Shown here piece after piece: positions 7,708 through 12,851 of a stretch of 12,851 nucleotides of DNA. The stretch spans positions 1 to 12,851 of the forward strand of contig JBHIER010000038.1 in assembly GCA_046760705.1 (NCBI GenBank), given 5' to 3'. Origin of the DNA: JBHIER01 sp046760705 [NCBI: bacterium] (lineage in GTDB: Bacteria; JBHIER01; G020348925). The notes under the pieces were generated by a model. That model saw only the letters and a list, made by a program, of their open reading frames with translations. It made no database searches and was not told where the DNA came from. Within the stretch, counting starts at the first letter, position 1; every line of letters begins with the position of its first letter. The position numbers were made by a program, and so were the translations under genes.

Positions 7708-9648
7708 ATGAAGGATACTGCTTTGCTGCGTCTCTTCGCCCTCGGCTCTCTGCTCACAACATGCCTCCTCTCCGGGGCCAGCGGCCAGCAGGAGTACGAA
7801 GATCTTTTGGAGACCGATGGCGAGACATCGGATCAGTCGGAGCTTCTGGAGCGGATCGCAGAACTGAGGCAGCACCCCATCGATCTCAACACCGCTCCGC
7901 TCTCCGAACTGCAGCGCATCCCCTGGCTCACTCCCATTCAGTCTCAACATATTGTGAAACAGAGGGAAAAATCCGGCCGGTTCAGGTCCGTCTCCGGACT
8001 CCTCGATCTCCCCGGCTTCGATGAACAATTGTTGGCGAAAATTGGACCTTTTGTGAGTGTGGAGGCCGAAGCCCGGTCTCCACTCCTATCGTGGCGACTC
8101 CGTTCCCGCATTATTCATGGGGCCTCCACGGACGAGGCCGAAGGGGATCGGTTCCTCTTTCGCGAAAAGGTGTATACCCGGAACGAATTGAACGTAGCCG
8201 ACAAGCTCAAGATTGGGATTCTTACTGAGAAGGATGCCGATGAGGAGAATCTGGGCGATCACGCCGTCTCTTACGTCTCCCTTGACGAGCTTGGTCTGTT
8301 CAGTCGAATAATCTCGGGCAACTACCGGCTCGACTTCGGCCAGGGGCTGGTGTTGGGCGACTATTCGGGAGCCCTCAAGGGGGCCTCCTTCCCTTCGTCT
8401 CTGAAGAAGAGGGAACGGGGGCTGCGAGCCTACACCTCCACCTCTGAGGTCGGCCCGTTCCTCGGCCTGGCATGTTCCGGTTCTGTGAAAGGGGTTTCCT
8501 TCTCGCTCTTCGGATCGAAGACCGATGTGGATGCAACTTTGAACGACGACGGCACGGTGAGTAGCATTTACGAGAGCGGTCTTCATCGGACGGAGACAGA
8601 ACGACGGAAGAAGGATGTCCTGAAGGAGCAACTTTACGGCGGACACATCTCCTACGGTCAGGGAAGCTGGGGAAGTGTGGGCGTCACCTTCTACCACAGC
8701 CGGTACGATCACCCCTTCGATCCAAAGGACGAGGAGCGGAAGCACTACACCTTCCGAGGGCGGACCAACTCCGTGGGTGGACTCCACTTTGACCTCTATT
8801 ATCGGCGTCTGAATATCTTTGGGGAAACGGGTAAGGCGGAGGGGGCGGGCACAGGAATGCTGGTCGCTGCGATCATCGACTTTGGCAGGATCGAAGTGGA
8901 CGCTCTGATGAGGGACTACGATCGAGATTTCTACAATCTCCACAACTATGGTTTCGCCGAGAAACCCGACGAGACGCAAAATGAGTCCGGGACCCTTTTC
9001 GGCTTGGTCTACAATCTGGACGGAAGGACGCGGATGAAGGTCTATTTCGATCGGGTGAGAAATCCGTGGCGGCGATACTACGAGCAGATGCCGCCTGCGC
9101 GCCGGGAGTTCTGGTCACAGATCGAACACCAAGCTGCCCGGAGCGTTCTAACCACTTTGCGGATGAGAGTGAAGACGAAGGATACATATGAGACCATTGC
9201 TGACGGTGTATCAAAGAACACACGTAGACGGCAGGTTAATGCGAGAGGGCAGCTCGATTGGCAATTCTCGAAAAAGGGGAGATGGCGCGGGCGGCTGGAA
9301 AGAGTTTGGGTGAGGTACCCGGACCTCTCAACAGAGGAGGCCGGATGGGTCCTCTTCGGCGACCTTCGCTTCATCCCTAAAAAATGGGTCACAGTGGACA
9401 ACCGGCTCATCTTTTTCAATACAGGCTCCTATGATTCCAGAATCTACGAGTACGAAAACGACCTGCCGGGCCTGATGACCAACGTGGGCCTGTACGGGGA
9501 GGGAGTGAGATGGTATGCCCTGGCCAGGCTGAAATTGGGACCCGCCCTTCGGATGTCCTTCAAATATTCAATAACCCACTTTCATGAGACCAATAGGGAG
9601 GATGATCACAGATTTGGCCTTCAACTTGAGTTCAATCCGACCCTGTAA
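7708..9648 (+). CDS. Secreted helix-hairpin-helix protein with predicted outer-membrane barrel
   Basis: The 646-aa protein starts with a signal peptide (about 1-26, SGASG then Gln27). A ComEA-like helix-hairpin-helix pair follows (about 56-116: PIDLNTAPLSELQRIPWL, then IVKQREKSGRF, VSGLLDLPGF). The remaining 500 residues alternate short polar and aromatic strands, with YRLDFGQGLVLG near 210, and end in LQLEFNPTL, as expected of an outer-membrane beta-barrel. From memory, proteins with this layout occur in Bacteroidota and related phyla as uncharacterised helix-hairpin-helix proteins. Helix-hairpin-helix domains bind DNA in ComEA, so a role in DNA contact at the cell surface is possible but is inference. 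The ATG at 7708 is preceded by GGTGAG; an in-frame GTG at 7699 would add three residues. It lies 48 bp after the symporter gene and is probably co-transcribed with it. Confidence 0.85.
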   Translation: MKDTALLRLFALGSLLTTCLLSGASGQQEYEDLLETDGETSDQSELLERIAELRQHPIDLNTAPLSELQRIPWLTPIQSQHIVKQREKSGRFRSVSGLLDLPGFDEQLLAKIGPFVSVEAEARSPLLSWRLRSRIIHGASTDEAEGDRFLFREKVYTRNELNVADKLKIGILTEKDADEENLGDHAVSYVSLDELGLFSRIISGNYRLDFGQGLVLGDYSGALKGASFPSSLKKRERGLRAYTSTSEVGPFLGLACSGSVKGVSFSLFGSKTDVDATLNDDGTVSSIYESGLHRTETERRKKDVLKEQLYGGHISYGQGSWGSVGVTFYHSRYDHPFDPKDEERKHYTFRGRTNSVGGLHFDLYYRRLNIFGETGKAEGAGTGMLVAAIIDFGRIEVDALMRDYDRDFYNLHNYGFAEKPDETQNESGTLFGLVYNLDGRTRMKVYFDRVRNPWRRYYEQMPPARREFWSQIEHQAARSVLTTLRMRVKTKDTYETIADGVSKNTRRRQVNARGQLDWQFSKKGRWRGRLERVWVRYPDLSTEEAGWVLFGDLRFIPKKWVTVDNRLIFFNTGSYDSRIYEYENDLPGLMTNVGLYGEGVRWYALARLKLGPALRMSFKYSITHFHETNREDDHRFGLQLEFNPTL

Positions 9649-9658
9649 GGTACCAGCA

Positions 9659-9704
9659 TACTGGTCAAAAATGGCTGAAAAATTCACTTGTACTGGTAAA
9701 AAAA
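9659..9704 (+). repeat. Short direct repeat before the peptidase fragment
   Basis: TACTGGTCAAAAA (9659-9671) recurs as TACTGGTAAAAAA (9691-9703), one difference in 13. The first copy is also the right arm of a small inverted repeat ACCAG-CATA-CTGGT (9652-9665). It sits between the barrel gene stop and the truncated peptidase, so it could mark a deletion or insertion junction. The evidence is weak. Confidence 0.3.
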
Positions 9705-9734
9705 CTTGATTAGTACCCACATAAACTCGCAGTT

Positions 9735-10367
9735 TTGCACTTTTCATTTGAAAGATGGCAACGTTGCTTAAACTCGGCCACGTACTATGGAGGCACCCCT
9801 GCCGAGGAGAGGCAGAGGTTCAACGACTTCGTCAATCAGGGCATAATGTTCCGGGATTGGAAGGAGTTCGATCATCCTCACTTCGGCAAAATCGAGATCG
9901 GAGGGTGGCGGGCCTTCAGCACCCGGATACCGCCGACCTTCATGCTGCCGGAGATGGCCCACAGGAACGCCTCGCTTGTCCTCTTCGCTGCGAAGCATGC
10001 GCCGGAAATCGAACTGGAGGTGATCGAAGTCAAAAAGCTCGGAGACGACCTTCATCGCATCCGCGTCCGGGCTTCAAACGCCAATGCCATACCGACCCTT
10101 TCGAGCAAAGCGCTGAGCAAAAACCTTACCAGAAGAGATATCCTCAAAATTGAGGGGAGCGGTTTTGAAGTCGTCTCAGGCGGGATTATCGAGGACATTC
10201 ACCTGGATAGAGTTAACCCTGTTGAGTACAAACCCTGGATGATATTCACAACTATTCCTTCCTTCGGCAAGAGGGAGGTGCAGTGGATCGTGAAGGGGCA
10301 GGGAAAGGCGACGATCACCATCGACTCAGTCAAGGCAAAAGACAGGTCGCTCACGATTGATCTATAG
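9735..10367 (+). pseudogene. 5'-truncated M14-family zinc peptidase (C-terminal part only)
   Basis: The 210 codons match, from memory, the C-terminal third of large bacterial M14 carboxypeptidase-like proteins: YGGTPAEERQRFNDFV, FRDWKEFDHPHFGKIEIGGW, STRIPPTFMLPEMAHRNASL, then a beta-sandwich-like tail (VRASNANAIPTLSSKAL ... IVKGQGKATITIDS). Those proteins are typically over 500 aa; the zinc-binding HxxE and the rest of the catalytic domain are absent. The only start at the head of the frame is a TTG at 9735 with no ribosome binding site, a stop lies in frame at 9711, and the first dozen residues look unrelated. The reading frame itself is intact to a normal stop, so the truncation may be recent, or a second-domain protein could still be made. 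I favour a pseudogene; a functional short protein is the alternative. Confidence 0.7.
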
Positions 10368-10616
10368 GAAGCAACTTCTGCTGCCCTTTTCATTAAGCCC
10401 CCAGAATTTTGGGAAACGGGCCTTTGAAATTCCTTAGACGTGTGAAGTGACTCAGTCGAATTGAACGTCGATGAGAGGAAACGCCTGAAGATGCTCTGTC
10501 ACCCTGAACCAGGTCCTGAGTTCAATTCAGCACCTACGATTACGATGAACCCGTGGGTGGAGAAAGGCAATATTCCTTCAATTTGGTGTATGCCCCTGTT
10601 TGTTCGAAGAATTTCC
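10368..10616. other. Intergenic region with no gene
   Basis: About 250 bp between the peptidase fragment and the HU promoter. A 64-codon plus-strand frame from 10461 has no ribosome binding site, no family resemblance and runs into the HU promoter, so I do not call it. The stretch contains the 14-bp repeat at 10506-10519 and small imperfect symmetries (CCCAGAATTTTGGG near 10401), but no strong terminator. Confidence 0.5.
10506..10519. repeat. 14-bp intergenic repeat, copy 2 (inverted)
   Basis: GAACCAGGTCCTGA is the exact reverse complement of 2200-2213. Both copies are in intergenic DNA, and similarity weakens quickly outside the 14 bp. Confidence 0.3.
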
Positions 10617-10645
10617 TTGACAAAGGGGAAACTTTGTATTATTAT
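10617..10645 (+). promoter_or_regulatory. Sigma70-type promoter for the HU gene
   Basis: TTGACA (10617-10622), a 17-nt spacer and TATTAT (10640-10645) predict transcription from about 10652 and a leader of about 60 nt. The near-consensus boxes fit an abundant chromosomal protein. Confidence 0.8.
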
Positions 10646-10710
10646 TAAGGTGTAACCTGCGGGTTATAAAATATTTAATCTGGTTGAGACCTTAACAGAA
10701 GGAGGAGAAT

Positions 10711-11031
10711 ATGACAACGACCAAGAGGGATCTGGCTTTGAAGGTCAGTGATGTCACCGGGTATAGAAAGAACGTGTCTGCAGAAATTGTGGATGCTCTG
10801 TTTGCTGCCATGCGGGAGACATTGATCGCCGGCAATCGCATCGAGATTCGGGGCTTCGGCGTTTTCGAAGTGAAAGATACCAAGCCCAGGCCCTCTGCCC
10901 GGAATCCAGCCACGGGTGAGATCGTTTACGTGCCGGCCCGCAGGAAGACCCACTTCAAGCCGGGCAAGCTGTTGAAGGAAGAGCTGCACAAACCCATAAG
11001 AAAGAGAAGACGGAGACGGACGAGGGGGTAG
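10711..11031 (+). CDS. HU/IHF-family DNA-binding protein
   Basis: Nucleoid-associated protein that binds and bends DNA as a dimer. The 106-aa sequence has the full family fold: N-terminal helices (DLALKVSDVTGYRKNVSAEI, then VDALFAAMRETLIAGN), the strand segment IEIRGFGVFEVKDTKPR, and the DNA-intercalating arm RNPATGEIVYVPARRK, ending in the FKPGKLLKEEL helix. It is longer than the usual 90 residues because of a strongly basic tail (PIRKRRRRRTRG), which probably adds non-specific DNA contacts. The ATG follows GGAGGAG at 6 nt or less. A consensus promoter lies at 10617-10645. The sequence alone does not separate HU from IHF; a single gene with its own promoter suggests an HU-type homodimer. Confidence 0.95.
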   Translation: MTTTKRDLALKVSDVTGYRKNVSAEIVDALFAAMRETLIAGNRIEIRGFGVFEVKDTKPRPSARNPATGEIVYVPARRKTHFKPGKLLKEELHKPIRKRRRRRTRG

Positions 11032-11223
11032 GGAAGAAGAGTCCCCGAACGCCTTCACAGGCAGTTTGTTTGTAGGCAAGCACAAAGCGAACCGGAGTGC
11101 CGTCTTGACTTTTGCCCCTTCTACGGGGTGGACACGGGAGGGCTGCGGCCACCAGGAATTATGCTCGTCAATGAGGTGCTACAGAATGAGATGGACATTC
11201 GAGGGCTTGAGGGAAGAATAGCT

Positions 11224-11598
11224 ATGGAGAGAGAGCTTTCGAATAGGGGTTTGGTTCAGACCATTTTCGATGCAATAAACAAGCGAGATCTCGCTGAGTT
11301 TGAGCAGTACCTTTCTGAAGGCGCAGTTTTTGATTTTCCAGGGCCAGGACGGATCGAAGGGCAGAGGCGCATTCTCCTTTTCTTCAAAATTCTCTTCCGG
11401 AAATATCCTCGACTGAGATTTACCGTAGAAGACATAATTGTGGAAGGGGATCAAGCCTGTGCCATCTGGTCTAATGAGGGTGAAGAGAAAAAGGGTGGTG
11501 TTTACAGAAATCGAGGTGTCACGCATGTGCGCACCTCCGAGGGGAAAATAGTGTTTATCAGCGATTACTTTAAGGATACGTCGTTTGTTGAAAATTGA
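11224..11598 (+). CDS. SnoaL/NTF2-like fold protein
   Basis: A small protein (124 aa from the ATG at 11224) with the layout of the SnoaL-like NTF2 superfamily: an N-terminal helix pair (LVQTIFDAINKRDLAEFEQY), a strand with FDFPGPGRIEG, a helix with FFKILFRKYP, and alternating strands ending in the typical GKIVFISDYFKD (107-118). The fold forms a cone-shaped pocket and serves as a small-molecule enzyme or binding domain, so the substrate cannot be told. In-frame ATGs at 11191 and 11161 would add 11 or 21 residues of unrelated sequence. I prefer 11224 because the domain begins there and GAGGGA lies about 9 nt upstream. No promoter of its own is obvious. Confidence 0.8.
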   Translation: MERELSNRGLVQTIFDAINKRDLAEFEQYLSEGAVFDFPGPGRIEGQRRILLFFKILFRKYPRLRFTVEDIIVEGDQACAIWSNEGEEKKGGVYRNRGVTHVRTSEGKIVFISDYFKDTSFVEN

Positions 11599-11647
11599 CA
11601 GATTTTAACTCTTAATTATCAATTAAACGATCTGACATGATCATTCT

Positions 11648-11825
11648 GGATTTTGACATTGGGATTTTGAATTTAAAAGAGGGTTTTGAGCATCTTGGTG
11701 TTCTGGTGGGAGTTGCACTCCCACCCCCATTGGCCAGAGCTCCGTTAGTGTCGAGTTTTTGAACCCAACCCATTTGATTGAGATAAACAGAAAAATTTGG
11801 ATTTTTGATTTTGGATTTTTCATTT
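11648..11825 (+). repeat. GGATTTT-rich composite repeat region
   Basis: Two AT-rich stretches built on the same unit flank a GC-rich hairpin. GGATTTTGA occurs at 11648-11656 and 11662-11670, and GGATTTTTGATTTTGG with a further GGATTTTT lies at 11799-11820. The right stretch runs to within a few bases of the flavoprotein ATG at 11828 and leaves no room for a ribosome binding site. Similar GGATTTT-type spacers occur between genes in many environmental genomes (recollection). The region holds no gene; a 60-codon minus-strand frame across it is a by-product of the repeat. Confidence 0.5.
11705..11747. repeat. Intergenic hairpin repeat, copy 2
   Basis: A perfect 9-bp stem, GGTGGGAGT (11705-11713) and ACTCCCACC (11717-11725), with loop TGC, is followed 11 nt later by GAGCTCCGTTA (11737-11747). 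Compared with 1184-1218, the G-C pair replacing A-T is changed on both arms, so the stem is kept. The trailing motif differs at one of 11 positions. There is no T-run on either side. Confidence 0.6.
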
Positions 11826-11827
11826 AC

Positions 11828-12526
11828 ATGAGAGTCTTGGCCTTCAATGGTAGTCCCAGGAGACAGGGCAATACATCGCTATTGTTAAAAGAGATGCTTC
11901 GTGGGGCTCGAGAAAGTGGAGCGCAGGTAGAAGAGATTCTCGCTGGAGAGATAAATCTAAAATATTGCCGGGGGTGCTTAAAATGTAACCTGATCAAGCG
12001 CTGCAGAATTCGAAGTGATGACTGGCCGACTTTGAGCGCGAAGATACTCGATGCCGATGCACTCGTCTTTGCATCGCCCATATACTTTCACCACCTCACC
12101 GCGCCGTTGAAAAAAATATTGGATCGATTCCGTTCCTTTGTTCATGTTCAAGTAACAGAGGATGGATTGAAACACAGTCCCTGGCACGACTGGCGGAAGG
12201 ATTTCGTCCTGCTATTAAGCTTAGGGTCCTCAAACCGTGCAGACGCGCAGCCCGTGATTGATCTCTTTAAATACATGACGAGCATACTTGGGGCAGAAAA
12301 CAGACTGCGTTCTGTAATAGGTACTCGATTTGTTGTCACAAATCAGGTAAGAATGACAGAACAGCAGTTGCGTGATCTCTACTCCAAGTTAGATCTACCT
12401 GTTCATTTGACTCAGCGCGACTATCAGCGCAATCGAATGCTTCTGCAAAGGTGCTATGAGATCGGTAGGGAGTTGGGAGAAGGGCAGTCAGGTGATTCCC
12501 TCGTGAGTATGGATCAAAGATATTGA
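11828..12526 (+). CDS. Iron-sulfur flavoprotein-like NAD(P)H/FMN reductase
   Basis: Flavodoxin-fold protein (232 aa from the ATG at 11828) of the NADPH-dependent FMN reductase group. The phosphate-binding loop GSPRRQGNTS (8-17) holds FMN, and ASPIYFHHLTAPLKKILDR (82-100) is the second flavin-contacting segment. Between them is a compact cysteine motif Cys47-x2-Cys50-x2-Cys53-x5-Cys59, as in archaeal iron-sulfur flavoprotein Isf, where it binds a 4Fe-4S cluster. A single-electron carrier role is therefore likely, with the partner unknown. In-frame upstream codons from a TTG at 11759 are repeat-derived and not family-like. The ATG has no Shine-Dalgarno site, so it may be leaderless or poorly translated. 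Its stop overlaps the next ORF. Confidence 0.88.
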   Translation: MRVLAFNGSPRRQGNTSLLLKEMLRGARESGAQVEEILAGEINLKYCRGCLKCNLIKRCRIRSDDWPTLSAKILDADALVFASPIYFHHLTAPLKKILDRFRSFVHVQVTEDGLKHSPWHDWRKDFVLLLSLGSSNRADAQPVIDLFKYMTSILGAENRLRSVIGTRFVVTNQVRMTEQQLRDLYSKLDLPVHLTQRDYQRNRMLLQRCYEIGRELGEGQSGDSLVSMDQRY

Positions 12527-12777
12527 CGCTTTATGAGCTGCTATTGACAACTTCTGACGACAAGGTGATTGTTACTCCCTATTTTCAGGAATTCACTTGG
12601 GAAGACCTCCTCGGATTTTTAGCTTACACGGTGTATGCGGAGGATGGGTGCACTCCGAAGGAGATCTGGGATTTCTTGCGAACTCATTACGCCACTGTGA
12701 GCAAATCGGTTAGAAAGGAGGAATTAAATAGAGCACCATTGAAGAGGTCACCCCGTTTCTTGACTGAGTTACTCTGA
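12523..12777 (+). CDS. Small hypothetical protein
   Basis: I do not recognise it. The 84-aa frame starts with a TTG (12523) that overlaps the TGA of the flavoprotein gene, suggesting translational coupling. The composition is protein-like: an acidic, aromatic N-terminal half (FTWEDLLGFLAYTVYAED, PKEIWDFLRTHY) and a basic end (RKEEL, APLKRSPRF). No signal peptide or membrane segment is seen. No good ribosome binding site precedes it, and the true start is uncertain. The next gene begins 30 bp later. Confidence 0.5.
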   Translation: MTLYELLLTTSDDKVIVTPYFQEFTWEDLLGFLAYTVYAEDGCTPKEIWDFLRTHYATVSKSVRKEELNRAPLKRSPRFLTELL

Positions 12778-12807
12778 AACTATGATTAAAATGAAAGGAG
12801 AAAAAAG

Positions 12808-12851
12808 GTGCGCAAAGAGATTAATATGAAACTCAAGCATCATTTGGAGGA
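12808..12851 (+). CDS. Start of a gene cut by the right edge
   Basis: AAAGGAG (12794-12800), a 7-nt spacer and a GTG at 12808 open a frame that stays open to the edge (first residues MRKEINMKLKHHLE). The strong ribosome binding site is the main support; an in-frame ATG lies at codon 7. The protein is too short to identify. Confidence 0.5.
   Translation, partial: MRKEINMKLKHHLE

Noticed and set aside
8086-8979. 297-codon open frame on the minus strand
   Set aside because: Antisense to the barrel protein gene; no motif or start signal.
10461-10655. 64-codon plus-strand frame before the HU gene
   Set aside because: It runs through the HU promoter and a repeat, has no ribosome binding site and reads like translated intergenic DNA.
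11105-11133. Promoter for the SnoaL-like gene starting at TTGACT (11105)
   Set aside because: At the correct distance the sequence is GTGGAC-like and GC-rich, with no -10 box.
11612-11626. TTAATT-ATC-AATTAA inverted repeat after the SnoaL-like gene
   Set aside because: A six-bp, all A-T stem without a T-run is too weak to call as a terminator or an operator.
11641-11823. 60-codon minus-strand frame
   Set aside because: It is a translation of the GGATTTT and hairpin repeat region; its residues follow the repeat units.
1-12851. CRISPR array, tRNA, rRNA, transposase, phage, toxin-antitoxin or defence genes
   Set aside because: I looked on both strands and saw no regularly spaced repeats, no cloverleaf or conserved rRNA segments, and no products of these kinds.

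Overview
The window most likely comes from an uncultured bacterium of the FCB superphylum (Fibrobacterota, Chlorobi, Bacteroidota and related candidate phyla) but outside Bacteroidota proper. Two proteins point to FCB. Signal peptidase I carries a roughly 50-residue insert of the kind I know from Bacteroidota-type enzymes. A secreted protein combines a ComEA-like helix-hairpin-helix domain with a predicted outer-membrane beta-barrel. Against Bacteroidota itself, three promoters fit the classic TTGACA / 17 nt / TATAAT pattern, and several genes have strong Shine-Dalgarno sites. I cannot name a phylum from this evidence.

Left block, minus strand (367-5526). Reading leftwards: a six-helix membrane protein with an acidic tail (its own promoter and a clear terminator), then lepA (elongation factor 4, with a near-perfect promoter), lepB (signal peptidase I, TTG start with a strong ribosome binding site), and a Sir2-family protein deacetylase. 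lepA-lepB is a common housekeeping pair; sir2 follows lepB after a 100-bp gap that holds a hairpin repeat. Positions 1-366 hold no convincing gene, only a terminator-like hairpin and an open minus-strand frame at the edge.

Centre (5527-5964) is a divergent promoter region with one promoter in each direction. To the right on the plus strand lie an alanine/glycine:cation symporter with an unusual extra ~100-residue loop, the helix-hairpin-helix/beta-barrel protein, and a headless fragment of an M14 metallopeptidase that I read as a pseudogene.

Right block, plus strand (10617-12851): an HU/IHF-family DNA-binding protein with its own consensus promoter, a SnoaL/NTF2-fold protein, a repeat-rich spacer, an iron-sulfur flavoprotein-like reductase with a compact four-cysteine motif, a small unknown ORF overlapping its stop codon, and the first codons of another gene at the right edge.

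Most genes are housekeeping or transport functions and do not form one pathway. I see no CRISPR array, phage, transposase, toxin-antitoxin pair, tRNA, rRNA or defence system. The points most worth following are a two-copy intergenic hairpin repeat with compensatory stem changes, the helix-hairpin-helix/barrel protein, the expanded symporter loop, and the truncated peptidase.
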